64,000 nucleotides of DNA from CASICS01 sp045564455 (GTDB lineage: Bacteria; Pseudomonadota; Gammaproteobacteria; Magnimaribacterales; AG-339-G14): contig JBJLHG010000002.1 in NCBI GenBank assembly GCA_045564455.1, positions 434,001 to 498,000 of the forward strand, given 5' to 3'. Shown piece by piece: positions 41,978 to 50,381 of the stretch. The number at the start of each line of letters is the position of its first letter. Within the stretch, counting starts at the first letter, position 1. A program made the translations under genes and the position numbers. A model generated the notes under the pieces. That model made no database searches. It was not told the DNA's origin and saw nothing but the letters and a program-made list of their open reading frames with translations.

Positions 41978-44092
41978 ATGAGTTCTAGAAAAGTTCCACT
42001 AAATTTATATAGGAATATTGGTATTTGCGCTCATGTAGATGCAGGTAAAACTACAACTACTGAAAGAGTTCTTTATTACACAGGAATCTCTCATAAGATA
42101 GGAGAGGTTCATGACGGCGCTGCAACTATGGACTGGATGGAGCAAGAACAAGAAAGAGGAATAACTATTACCTCAGCCGCAACAACCTGTTTCTGGAGCG
42201 GAATGAGAAAGAATTTCTCAGAACATAGGATTAATATCATAGACACTCCTGGCCACGTAGATTTTACTATTGAAGTAGAAAGATCTTTAAGAGTTTTAGA
42301 TGGTGCAGTTGTAGTTTTTTGTGGAAGTTCTGGAGTAGAACCGCAATCAGAAACTGTATGGAGGCAAGCTAATAGATATAAAGTTCCTAGAATTGCTTTT
42401 ATTAATAAAATGGATAGAGCAGGAGCAGATTTCGAAAGAGTTGTTGATCAAATGAGAAAAAGGCTTGGAGCAATAGCAGTTCCAACTCAACTGCCTATTG
42501 GAGCAGAAGATGATTTTTCTGGAATAATTGATTTAATTAAAATGAAAGCTCTTTACTGGGATGGCGATGATAAAGGCCTCTCTTATGAAGAAAAGGATAT
42601 CCCTGATGATCTTTTAGAAATATCTCAAAAATATAGAGAAGAAATGCTTGAAAGTGTGGCTGAAGCAAGTGAGGAATTAATGGATAAATATCTCACTGAT
42701 GGAGATCTATCCGAAGAAGACATTAATTCAGGGTTAAGAATTAGAACCTTAAATAATGAAATTGTAGTTTGTATTTGTGGTTCTGCATTTAAAAATAAAG
42801 GCGTTCAACCGATGCTTGATGCGGTAATAGATTATCTCCCGTCTCCTACTGAAGTGGAGGCAATTCAAGGGGTTTTAGAAGATGAAGAAACTGTAGAGTC
42901 CAGAAATTCAGATGATGATGAGCCTTTCTCTGCATTAGCTTTTAAAATAGCAACCGATCCATTCGTTGGAACACTAACTTTCATAAGAGTTTATTCTGGA
43001 GTTCTATCTCAAGGAGACTCAGTTTACGCGCCAGCAAAGAGATCCAAAGAAAGAGTTGGAAGAATGCTTCAAATGCATGCAAATAATAGAGAAGAAATAT
43101 CTGAAGTTAGAGCAGGAGACATAGCCGCAGTTATTGGATTAAAGGATGTAACTACAGGAGATACTCTTTGTGATTTGAAAAAAACTATTATTTTAGAGAA
43201 AATGACATTTCCAGAACCTGTTATATCTGTAGCAGTAGAGCCAAAAACAAAATCAGATCAAGAAAAAATGGGAACTGCCTTAGGAAGACTCTCACAAGAA
43301 GATCCATCTTTTAGAGTTCAAACAGACGAAGAGTCTGGGCAAACTATTATTTCTGGCATGGGAGAGCTGCACTTAGATGTTTTAGTTGACAGAATGAAAA
43401 GAGAATTTGATGTTGAAGCAAACATAGGTAAACCTCAAGTTGCATATAGAGAATCAATTAGAAAACCAATTGAGTCGGAAGGTAAATTTGTTCGTCAATC
43501 GGGAGGTAAAGGTCAATATGGCCACGTTTGGTTGAAAATTGAACCTCTTCCGGAAGAGGAAAAAGAAGATGAAAAGGAAACCTTTCAATTTGTTAATAAG
43601 ATCGTTGGAGGAACTATTCCTAGAGAATTTATTCCAGCAGTCGAAAAAGGAGCTAAAGAACAAATGGAATCTGGAGTTATAGCTGGTTATCCTCTAATTG
43701 ACGTTAGGGTAACTGTTTATGATGGATCTTTCCATGATGTAGATTCAAGCGAAATTGCATTTAAAGTCGCCTCATCAATGGCTCTTAAAGATGGAGCTTT
43801 AAAAGCTAATCCCGCTTTATTAGAACCAGTAATGAAGTTAGAAGTTGTGACTCCAGAAGAATACATGGGTGATGTGGTCGGAGACTTAAATAGAAGGAGA
43901 GGAATTGTTTCTGGTATGACTGACGTTCATGCAGGAAAAGTACTAGACGGAGAAGTTCCCTTAGCAGAAATGTTTGGATATGCGACTGACCTTAGGTCAG
44001 CAACCCAAGGCAGAGCTACTTTTACTATGGAACCTTTGAAATATTCAGAAGTTCCTTCTAATGTGGCTGAAGCCATAATTAATAAAAGCTAG
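41978..44092 (+). CDS. fusA: Elongation factor G
   Basis: A 704-residue translocase GTPase. G1 is AHVDAGKTTTTER, the switch segment RGITITSAATTCFW, G3 DTPGHVDFT and G4 NKMDRAG. Domain IV has GGKGQYGHVWL and domain V GDVVGDLNRRRGIVSGM. Length equals E. coli EF-G (704). No tuf follows; a membrane protein gene starts 26 bases downstream. Confidence 0.98.
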   Translation: MSSRKVPLNLYRNIGICAHVDAGKTTTTERVLYYTGISHKIGEVHDGAATMDWMEQEQERGITITSAATTCFWSGMRKNFSEHRINIIDTPGHVDFTIEVERSLRVLDGAVVVFCGSSGVEPQSETVWRQANRYKVPRIAFINKMDRAGADFERVVDQMRKRLGAIAVPTQLPIGAEDDFSGIIDLIKMKALYWDGDDKGLSYEEKDIPDDLLEISQKYREEMLESVAEASEELMDKYLTDGDLSEEDINSGLRIRTLNNEIVVCICGSAFKNKGVQPMLDAVIDYLPSPTEVEAIQGVLEDEETVESRNSDDDEPFSALAFKIATDPFVGTLTFIRVYSGVLSQGDSVYAPAKRSKERVGRMLQMHANNREEISEVRAGDIAAVIGLKDVTTGDTLCDLKKTIILEKMTFPEPVISVAVEPKTKSDQEKMGTALGRLSQEDPSFRVQTDEESGQTIISGMGELHLDVLVDRMKREFDVEANIGKPQVAYRESIRKPIESEGKFVRQSGGKGQYGHVWLKIEPLPEEEKEDEKETFQFVNKIVGGTIPREFIPAVEKGAKEQMESGVIAGYPLIDVRVTVYDGSFHDVDSSEIAFKVASSMALKDGALKANPALLEPVMKLEVVTPEEYMGDVVGDLNRRRGIVSGMTDVHAGKVLDGEVPLAEMFGYATDLRSATQGRATFTMEPLKYSEVPSNVAEAIINKS

Positions 44093-44118
44093 GAATAAAA
44101 AAAGTTTATAATTTTTCT

Positions 44119-44757
44119 ATGAAGATTCCTTTGTGGGTAAAATGGTTTCTTTTTTTAATAGTTCTATTTACCTCTTTAATTCTGCCTTTAATTTTTCTAG
44201 AGACCTCTTTTTCCTCATATAGCCAAAAAGTTCTTGTATGGTCGCAGGGTAATTTATTTGAAACCTCTTTAATTGTAATAATTGCTCTTGCAGCAGATGT
44301 ATTCCTTCCAGTTCCTAATGGACTTACAAATACTCTTGCGGGAGCCAGTTTAGGTTGGTCATTAGCCTCATTCGTGGTTTGGATAGGGTTAAATTTAGGA
44401 TGTTTATTTGGTTATCTAGTTGGCAGATTTTTAGGGAGACCACTAGCGATATACATTATAGGAGCAAAGGATTTTCAAAGTGCTCAGAAATCAGCCAAAA
44501 GATTTAATGTTATTTCTCTCATATTAGCTCGCCCAGTTCCAGCTTTCGCAGAATTAACTACCTTAAGTGCTGGTATTACAAGAATGCCTTTTTTAAAATT
44601 TATATTAGTAGTGTCTACAGCCAACATAGGCATAGCTATAATCTTTGCGGGAATAGGAGCAGCTGCTTTAGCATCTTCATCTTCAACTTTGGCTTTTTTT
44701 GGTGTGGCAATATTGCCAGCAATTTTTTATTTTTCTTATAAAAAATTTATAGGTTGA
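44119..44757 (+). CDS. VTT/DedA-like (TVP38/TMEM64) membrane protein
   Basis: A 212-residue membrane protein with about five helices. The VTT-domain hallmarks are the glycine-rich LFGYLVGRFLGRP and, after an amphipathic segment, ARPVPAFAELTTLSAGITR with the proline-bearing re-entrant loop. The family includes lipid scramblase-like and undecaprenyl-phosphate carrier proteins; the exact cargo here is unknown. It lies between fusA and rpsJ. No ribosome site precedes the ATG, while TATAAT at 44107-44112 is placed to start transcription near the ATG itself. Its stop lies within the -35 of the rpsJ promoter. Confidence 0.85.
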   Translation: MKIPLWVKWFLFLIVLFTSLILPLIFLETSFSSYSQKVLVWSQGNLFETSLIVIIALAADVFLPVPNGLTNTLAGASLGWSLASFVVWIGLNLGCLFGYLVGRFLGRPLAIYIIGAKDFQSAQKSAKRFNVISLILARPVPAFAELTTLSAGITRMPFLKFILVVSTANIGIAIIFAGIGAAALASSSSTLAFFGVAILPAIFYFSYKKFIG

Positions 44758-44782
44758 CACTACCTGATTCCAATCATAGAAT
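44754..44782 (+). promoter_or_regulatory. Promoter of the S10 operon
   Basis: A perfect TTGACA is followed after exactly 17 bases by TAGAAT. The -35 contains the stop codon of the upstream membrane protein gene. Transcription would start near 44789, giving an ~84-base leader before rpsJ. Confidence 0.75.
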
Positions 44783-44832
44783 TGCCCTCCATTTGCTTAT
44801 TTAAAGCTATTTTAAGGTTTATTTAAGTAATA

Positions 44833-44844
44833 AGTTCTTTAACA
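44833..44844 (+). promoter_or_regulatory. boxA-like antitermination element in the S10 leader
   Basis: AGTTCTTTAACA matches the E. coli rRNA boxA (TGCTCTTTAACA) at 10 of 12 positions, and the following ATTTT also resembles rrn leaders. It lies in the predicted leader, 29 bases before the rpsJ start. BoxA RNA is bound by NusB with S10 (NusE). Confidence 0.55.
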
Positions 44845-44872
44845 ATTTTGTATTTTTTTTGAGGTATAGGTT

Positions 44873-45196
44873 TTGCAAAACCAGAATATAAGAATAAGGC
44901 TTAAAGCCTTTGACAATAGATTGATAGACAAGTCTGCTAAAGAGATTGTCGAAACCGTAAAAAGGACTGGCGCTCTTATAAAAGGCCCTATCCCAATGCC
45001 AGTCAGAAAAAGACTTACGACTATTCTTATTTCCCCTCATAAGGATAAAGACGCAAGAGATCAATACGAAATTAGAACTTATAAAAGAGTAATGGACATT
45101 ATAAAGCCTACAGAAAAAACTGTAGATGCATTGATGAAGTTAGATCTATCTGCGGGAGTAGATGTTCAAATTTCTCTAGACGAATTAACTAAATAA
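44873..45196 (+). CDS. rpsJ: 30S ribosomal protein S10 (NusE), TTG start
   Basis: A 107-residue head protein that also pairs with NusB in antitermination. QNQNIRIRLKAFDNRLID matches the family from residue 2, so the TTG at 44873 must be the start; a TAG lies two codons upstream in frame and the next ATG is at codon 42. GAGG lies 8 bases before it. IKGPIPMPVRKRLTTILISPH is the conserved core. Confidence 0.96.
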   Translation: MQNQNIRIRLKAFDNRLIDKSAKEIVETVKRTGALIKGPIPMPVRKRLTTILISPHKDKDARDQYEIRTYKRVMDIIKPTEKTVDALMKLDLSAGVDVQISLDELTK

Positions 45197-45206
45197 GGTA
45201 TTTAAA

Positions 45207-45842
45207 GTGATTGGTTTAATAGCGACAAAAGAAGGAATGACTAGGGTCTTTGAAGAAGACGGAAGATCTGTTCCTGTAAGTGTTCTTAAAGTAGACACGA
45301 ATTATGTATCTCAGATTAAAACTGAAGATTCTGATGGTTATAACTCTATCCAACTATCCTCAATTGACCAAAAAGAAAAAAATCAAAGCAAATCAAAGTT
45401 AGGTCATTTTTCTAAAAATAATATCTCTCTAAAAAAGTATATTAAGGAATTTAAAATTGATTCTTCAGAATTAGAAGGCGTTGAGCTAGGCAAAGAATTT
45501 TCGGTAGGTCTTTTCCAAGAGGGACAACTAGTAGATGTATCCGGAACCTCTAAGGGTAAAGGTTTTGCAGGAACAGTTAAAAGATGGAACTTTGCTACTC
45601 AAGATGCCACGCATGGTAATTCTCTAGCACATAGAAAACCTGGATCTATAGGTCAATGCCAAACTCCTGGTAGAGTTTGGAAGGGAAAAAAAATGGCCGG
45701 TCACATGGGTAACGAAAACAAAACTACTCAAAATTTAAAAGTTGTGAGAGTTGATGAAGAAAATAGTATCTTACTGGTTCATGGAGCAGTTCCTGGAGCT
45801 AATGGTTCTTCAGTAATAATTAAACCAGCAATTAAGGCTTAG
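45207..45842 (+). CDS. rplC: 50S ribosomal protein L3
   Basis: A 211-residue core protein near the peptidyl-transferase centre. It opens with IGLIATKEGMTRVFEEDG and has VSGTSKGKGFAGTVKRWNF and HRKPGSIGQCQTPGRVWKGK, with the glutamine methylated in E. coli. It starts with GTG. It lies 10 bases after rpsJ and 2 before rplD. Confidence 0.97.
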   Translation: MIGLIATKEGMTRVFEEDGRSVPVSVLKVDTNYVSQIKTEDSDGYNSIQLSSIDQKEKNQSKSKLGHFSKNNISLKKYIKEFKIDSSELEGVELGKEFSVGLFQEGQLVDVSGTSKGKGFAGTVKRWNFATQDATHGNSLAHRKPGSIGQCQTPGRVWKGKKMAGHMGNENKTTQNLKVVRVDEENSILLVHGAVPGANGSSVIIKPAIKA

Positions 45843-45844
45843 TC

Positions 45845-46456
45845 ATGGATCTACCTTTGCTGAACTCAAAATCTAAAACCTCTACTGTTTCAGATATTAT
45901 TTTCAATCAACCTGTCAATAAAGAATTAGTTACTCAATTAGTGAATAGTTTTGTCTCTAACAGTCATCAAGGAACTAAAGCCCAAAAAAATAGATCTGAT
46001 GTCAGAGGAGGAGGAAAGAAACCTTGGAGACAAAAAGGAACAGGAAGAGCTAGAGCAGGGACGATAAGAAGTCCTATCTGGAAAGGAGGCGGTGTTACTT
46101 TTGCTGCAAGATCAAAAAGCTCGAATCCAAAAAAAATTAATAAAAAGATGTATAAATCTGCAATGAGATCTATTTTTTCATCTTTAGTAGAAGAAAATAG
46201 AATTTTTATTTCAGAAAAAATAACTTTAGAAAATCCTAAAACTAAAGAATTTTTGGATTTAATGAAGGAATTAAAATTTGAAGGTGGACTAATTATAGTA
46301 AATGAACTTTCAGAAAATCTTAAATTAGCTTCTAGAAATATATCAAATATTCATATTTTAGATGTTAACTCATTAGATCCTATTAATTTATTAAGATATC
46401 AATCTGTTCTAATATCGGAAGATTCTTTGACAAAAATAGAGGAGTTACTTACATGA
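45845..46456 (+). CDS. rplD: 50S ribosomal protein L4
   Basis: A 203-residue exit-tunnel protein. The extended loop is RGGGKKPWRQKGTGRARAG followed by SPIWKGGGVTFA. E. coli L4 represses the S10 operon by both attenuation and translation block; the short leader here, with no E. coli-like stem array, leaves that uncertain. It overlaps rplW by 4 bases. Confidence 0.97.
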   Translation: MDLPLLNSKSKTSTVSDIIFNQPVNKELVTQLVNSFVSNSHQGTKAQKNRSDVRGGGKKPWRQKGTGRARAGTIRSPIWKGGGVTFAARSKSSNPKKINKKMYKSAMRSIFSSLVEENRIFISEKITLENPKTKEFLDLMKELKFEGGLIIVNELSENLKLASRNISNIHILDVNSLDPINLLRYQSVLISEDSLTKIEELLT

Positions 46457-46749
46457 GCTCTTTATTTCCAAGTCAAATAATTGTTTCGGCCCATTTAACT
46501 GAAAAGGCGTCTTTGATAGGCCAAAATGCAAATACTTATGTTTTTAAAGTTACTCAGAGAGCTACGAAATTAGAAGTTAAAAAAGCTGTTGAGAAAAAAT
46601 TCAAGGTAAATGTTACTAAGGTAAACATACTCAATGTGAAAGGAAAAATGAAAAGAGGCGGAAAAGGTAAATTAACAAAAAAAACAGATTGGAAGAAGGC
46701 ATACATTTCATTAAAAGCTGAGGATCGAATAGAAATATCACAAGATTAA
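46453..46749 (+). CDS. rplW: 50S ribosomal protein L23
   Basis: A 98-residue tunnel-exit protein that docks trigger factor and the signal recognition particle. Hallmarks are AHLTEKASLIGQNANTYVFKV and VEKKFKVNVTKVNILNVKGK. The ATGA start overlaps the rplD stop. One base separates it from rplB. Confidence 0.96.
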   Translation: MSSLFPSQIIVSAHLTEKASLIGQNANTYVFKVTQRATKLEVKKAVEKKFKVNVTKVNILNVKGKMKRGGKGKLTKKTDWKKAYISLKAEDRIEISQD

Positions 46750-46750
46750 T

Positions 46751-47575
46751 ATGGCAATAGTAAAAGCAAAACCAACCTCACCAGGAAGAAGATTTAGAAG
46801 TCTTACTTCTGGCTTAGATTTATATAAAGGAAGATCATTTGCTCCTTTAACTGAAGCGAAGTCAAAAAGTGGTGGAAGAAATAACAATGGCCGAATAACT
46901 ACTCGTCATATTGGTGGAGGACATAAGCACCATTACAGAGTAATTGATTTTAAAAGAATTAAAGATGGTATATCTGCAAAAGTAGAGAGACTAGAATATG
47001 ATCCTAATAGATCAGCACACATCGCCTTGCTTTTATACGCAGATGGAGAAAGGAAATACATTATTGCTCCTAAAGGATTGAAAGTAGGCAGTATAGTTAA
47101 GTCTGGCCCAGGATCTGAGATAAGCGTAGGAAATTCGTTACCTTTAAATGAGATTCCTGTCGGCACAACACTCCATTGTGTTGAGCTTAAACCTCAAAAA
47201 GGAGCTCAGTTAGCTAGAAGCGCCGGAACCTCTGTTCAATTTGTTGCTAAAGAAGACGGTTATGCATCTATAAGGTTGAAAAGTGGAGAATTTAGAAAAG
47301 TTTTATCTTCTTGCAGGGCAACAATCGGTGAAGTTTCTAACCAAGAACATTCATTAAAATCATTTGGTAAAGCTGGCGCTAAAAGATGGGTTGGAGTTAG
47401 ACCGACTGTAAGAGGAGTAGCAATGAATCCTATAGATCATCCTCATGGTGGTGGTGAAGGCAAAACCTCTGGAGGAAGACATCCCGTTTCGCCTTGGGGA
47501 ACGCCTACCAAAGGTTACAGAACCAGAAGCAATAAGAGAACTGACTCCCTTATAATTAGAAGAAGGAAAAAATAA
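46751..47575 (+). CDS. rplB: 50S ribosomal protein L2
   Basis: A 274-residue primary-binding protein. GRNNNGRITTRHIGGGHKHHYR, with the histidine cluster, is near residue 40-60, and PTVRGVAMNPIDHPHGGGEG carries the essential histidine near the peptidyl-transferase centre. Length is near the E. coli 273. Stop and rpsS start share one base. Confidence 0.97.
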   Translation: MAIVKAKPTSPGRRFRSLTSGLDLYKGRSFAPLTEAKSKSGGRNNNGRITTRHIGGGHKHHYRVIDFKRIKDGISAKVERLEYDPNRSAHIALLLYADGERKYIIAPKGLKVGSIVKSGPGSEISVGNSLPLNEIPVGTTLHCVELKPQKGAQLARSAGTSVQFVAKEDGYASIRLKSGEFRKVLSSCRATIGEVSNQEHSLKSFGKAGAKRWVGVRPTVRGVAMNPIDHPHGGGEGKTSGGRHPVSPWGTPTKGYRTRSNKRTDSLIIRRRKK

Positions 47576-47844
47576 TGCCTAGATCAGTTAAAAAAGGACC
47601 ATTCGTAGATCATCATTTAATGGATAAAGTTATAAAAGCTTCATCTAACAATGATAAAAAACCAATTAAAACATGGTCTAGAAGATCCATGGTTTTGCCT
47701 GAAATGGTAGGTCTCACAATCTCAATTCATAACGGAAGAGTTCATGTACCCATTTCTATCAAAGAAGATATGGTAGGGCACAAACTAGGAGAGTTCGTTC
47801 AAACAAGAACTTTTAAAATGCATTCAGGAGATAGAAAAACATAA
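47575..47844 (+). CDS. rpsS: 30S ribosomal protein S19
   Basis: An 89-residue head protein next to S13. It opens with PRSVKKGPFVDHHLMDKV and has TWSRRSMVLPEMVGLTI and HKLGEFVQTRTF. The start overlaps the rplB stop and the end is 1 base before rplV. Confidence 0.97.
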   Translation: MPRSVKKGPFVDHHLMDKVIKASSNNDKKPIKTWSRRSMVLPEMVGLTISIHNGRVHVPISIKEDMVGHKLGEFVQTRTFKMHSGDRKT

Positions 47845-47845
47845 G

Positions 47846-48187
47846 ATGAATGAAGTAAAGGCAAAGCTTAGTAGACTTCCTGTTTCAGGTTTTAAAGTTA
47901 GATTATTAGCTGATCAAATCAGAGGAAAAGCCGTGGGCAAAGCTTTAGATATTTTAACTTTTAGCAATAAAGCATCTGCAAAAAATGTAAAAAAACTTCT
48001 TGAATCAGCAATTGCTAACGCCGAGCATAACAATGGACTGGATGTCGATAATTTATTTGTTTCAAGTATAACCGTCGATGAAGCACTTCTTTTTAAGAGA
48101 GTTCAACCTAGAGCAAGAGGAAGGGCTGATAGAATTCAGAAAAGAAATTGTCATATAAACATAACTTTAGGGAGCAAGAGCAGTTAA
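47846..48187 (+). CDS. rplV: 50S ribosomal protein L22
   Basis: A 113-residue tunnel protein. KVRLLADQIRGKAVGKALDIL and the beta-hairpin segment VQPRARGRADRIQKRNCHI, which lines the tunnel constriction, are present. It joins rpsC with no gap. Confidence 0.97.
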   Translation: MNEVKAKLSRLPVSGFKVRLLADQIRGKAVGKALDILTFSNKASAKNVKKLLESAIANAEHNNGLDVDNLFVSSITVDEALLFKRVQPRARGRADRIQKRNCHINITLGSKSS

Positions 48188-48841
48188 ATGGGACAAAAAG
48201 TTAATCCAATAGGTTTCCGCTTAGGAATTTCAAGAGATCATAATTCAACTTGGTATGCTGAAAAAAATAAGTATCAAGAACTTCTCCTAAATGATTATGC
48301 TGTTAGAGAATTTCTAAAAAAAGAATTAGATAATTCTTTCGTTAGTAAGGTTGAAATAGAAAGGCCTTCGGAAAGTGCAAAAGTTTCAATACATACCTCA
48401 AGACCAGGAATGATAATTGGTAAAAAAGGTGAAGATATAGACAAGCTTAGAAATAAATTAACGCAAATTATGGGTGTCCCAGTTAGCTTAAATATTAAAG
48501 AAATAAGAAAGCCTGATTTAGATGCTCAACTTGTAGCAGCAAATATTGCAGTTCAATTAGAAAAAAGAGCTATGTTTAGGAGAGTGATAAAAAGATCAGC
48601 TCAAAACTGTACTAGACAGGGAGCTTTAGGAGTAAAAGTAAGAGTTGCAGGCAGATTAGGAGGAGCTGAAATTGCAAGAGCTGAATGGCACAAAGAAGGA
48701 AGAGTTCCATTGCAAACCTTAAAAGCAGATATAGATTATGGTGTCGCTGAAGCTCATACAACTTACGGAATAATTGGCGTTAAAGTATGGATCTTTAGAG
48801 GAGAAGTCTCTTCAAAGAAAACTAAAAATCTTAAAGAATAA
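48188..48841 (+). CDS. rpsC: 30S ribosomal protein S3
   Basis: A 217-residue mRNA-entry protein. It opens with GQKVNPIGFRLGISRDHNS; the KH domain is RPGMIIGKKGEDIDKLRNKL, and the C-terminal domain has RVAGRLGGAEIARAEWHKEG. It is shorter than E. coli (233) at the C-terminus. Confidence 0.97.
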   Translation: MGQKVNPIGFRLGISRDHNSTWYAEKNKYQELLLNDYAVREFLKKELDNSFVSKVEIERPSESAKVSIHTSRPGMIIGKKGEDIDKLRNKLTQIMGVPVSLNIKEIRKPDLDAQLVAANIAVQLEKRAMFRRVIKRSAQNCTRQGALGVKVRVAGRLGGAEIARAEWHKEGRVPLQTLKADIDYGVAEAHTTYGIIGVKVWIFRGEVSSKKTKNLKE

Positions 48842-48843
48842 TT

Positions 48844-49257
48844 ATGTTTCAACCTAAAAGAACAAAATACAGAAAGCAAATGAAAGGCCGAAACACCGGT
48901 CTTTCAAATAGAGCCAATACCTTGGATTTTGGTACTTTTGGCCTTAAAGCAACATCTAGAGGTCAGATTACTTCTAGACAAATAGAAGCAGCAAGAAGAG
49001 CTATGACTAGACACGTGAAGAGAGGGGCTCAAATTTGGATAAGAATTTTTCCAGATAAGCCTATAACTAAGAAACCTTTGGAAGTAAGACAAGGTAAAGG
49101 GAAAGGAAATGTTGAGTATTATGTGTGTCCAATCAAACCTGGAAAAGTTTTATATGAAATGGAAGGCGTCGAAGAAGAGGTTGCTATGGAAGCTTTTAGG
49201 CTTGCCGCAGCAAAACTTCCAGTAGCAACTAAATTTATCGCAAGGAAAACTGTTTAA
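48844..49257 (+). CDS. rplP: 50S ribosomal protein L16
   Basis: A 137-residue protein near the A site. QPKRTKYRKQMKGRNTG opens it; RGAQIWIRIFPDKPITKKP and RQGKGKGNVEYYVCPIKPGK follow. Its stop shares one base with the rpmC start. Confidence 0.97.
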   Translation: MFQPKRTKYRKQMKGRNTGLSNRANTLDFGTFGLKATSRGQITSRQIEAARRAMTRHVKRGAQIWIRIFPDKPITKKPLEVRQGKGKGNVEYYVCPIKPGKVLYEMEGVEEEVAMEAFRLAAAKLPVATKFIARKTV

Positions 49258-49445
49258 TGGCTAAAAAATCATCAGATAAAAAAGTAAGCGAATTAGAGAA
49301 GCTTCATCAAGACTATCTAGAATTAAAACTCAAGCACTCATCTATGGCTTTAAAGGAAACTCATAAGCTATCTGAAGCTAGAAAAGATATTGCTAGATTA
49401 AAAACATTGATGAATCAAAAATCAGAGGTATCTAAAGGTGAGTGA
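49257..49445 (+). CDS. rpmC: 50S ribosomal protein L29
   Basis: A 62-residue two-helix protein at the tunnel exit. The first helix is VSELEKLHQDYLELKLKHSS and the second LSEARKDIARLKTLMNQK, with the ARLKT element typical of L29. It overlaps rpsQ by 8 bases. Confidence 0.92.
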   Translation: MAKKSSDKKVSELEKLHQDYLELKLKHSSMALKETHKLSEARKDIARLKTLMNQKSEVSKGE

Positions 49446-49704
49446 GAAATTAAATCGAACAATGATTGGTTCAGTAGTTAGCCTTTCTGGTAATAAGTCT
49501 AGAGTAGCCTTAATTCAAAGAACGGTTAAACATCAGTTGTTGGGAAAAATCATGAAACGTTCCACTAAGATTAGTTTTCATGACGAAAATAATACTTGTA
49601 ACGTTGGTGATAAAGTAAAAATTAAAGAAGCTAAGCCTTTTTCTAAAAGTAAATCTTGGGAATTGGTGGAAGTCATTAAAAAATTTGAAGGAGTTGTAGA
49701 GTGA
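49438..49704 (+). CDS. rpsQ: 30S ribosomal protein S17
   Basis: An 88-residue OB-fold primary-binding protein. RTMIGSVVSLSGNKSRVAL and KFSFHDENN-type KISFHDENNTCNVGDKVKI are present, then EAKPFSKSKSWELVEVI. It starts at GTG within rpmC and overlaps the rplN GTG by 4 bases. Confidence 0.96.
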   Translation: MSEKLNRTMIGSVVSLSGNKSRVALIQRTVKHQLLGKIMKRSTKISFHDENNTCNVGDKVKIKEAKPFSKSKSWELVEVIKKFEGVVE

Positions 49705-50069
49705 TACAAGAACAAACAATCCTTACAATTGCCGACAATAGCGGAGCTAGAAAAGTGATGTGTATTAAAGTTTTAGGAGGATCTAAAAGAAGATATGCTC
49801 ATGTAGGAGACGTTATTAAAGTTGCTATTAAAGAAGCAATCCCTACTGGAAAAGTAAAAAAAGGGGCAGTAGCTGATGCTGTTGTTGTTAGGACTAGAAA
49901 GGACATTAAAAGAGAAGACGGATCAAGTATCAGATTCGATGACAATGCTGCAGTGCTAATCAATGCTCAAAAGCAACCAATAGGAACAAGGATATTTGGT
50001 CCAGTTTCTAGAGAATTAAGAAGCAAAGATTTTATGAAAATTGTTTCACTAGCTCCAGAGGTTATCTAA
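49701..50069 (+). CDS. rplN: 50S ribosomal protein L14
   Basis: A 122-residue interface protein. IQEQTILTIADNSGARKVMCIKV is the family start, so the GTG at 49701 is used; VVRTRKDIKREDGS and GPVSRELRSKDFMKIVSLAPEVI end it. It is the first gene of the spc block, joined to S10 by a GTGA overlap with rpsQ, so no separate spc promoter is evident. Confidence 0.97.
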   Translation: MIQEQTILTIADNSGARKVMCIKVLGGSKRRYAHVGDVIKVAIKEAIPTGKVKKGAVADAVVVRTRKDIKREDGSSIRFDDNAAVLINAQKQPIGTRIFGPVSRELRSKDFMKIVSLAPEVI

Positions 50070-50381
50070 ATGAATAAATTAAGAACTGGGGATGAAGTAA
50101 TAGTTATATCTGGCAAAGATAAAGGTAAAACTGGAACTATTAGTAAGTTTTTATCAAATGATAAGTGCGAAGTCGCTGGAATTAAAATTGTGAAAAAACA
50201 TCAAAAACCAAATCCACAGGCGAATATTCAAGGAGGAATCATAGAAAAAGAATCTCCTATACATATATCAAACATTGCAATTTTTAATAAGAAATCAAAA
50301 AAAGCAGACAAAATTAAAATTGAAAACAATGAAAAAGGAAAAAAAAGAGTTTTTAAATCTGATGGAAAGGAAGTTAAGTGA
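50070..50381 (+). CDS. rplX: 50S ribosomal protein L24
   Basis: A 103-residue assembly-initiator protein. The KOW motif is GDEVIVISGKDKGKTGTISK, and KKHQKPNPQANIQGGIIEKE is the conserved loop. It follows rplN without a gap and overlaps rplE by 4 bases. Confidence 0.97.
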   Translation: MNKLRTGDEVIVISGKDKGKTGTISKFLSNDKCEVAGIKIVKKHQKPNPQANIQGGIIEKESPIHISNIAIFNKKSKKADKIKIENNEKGKKRVFKSDGKEVK

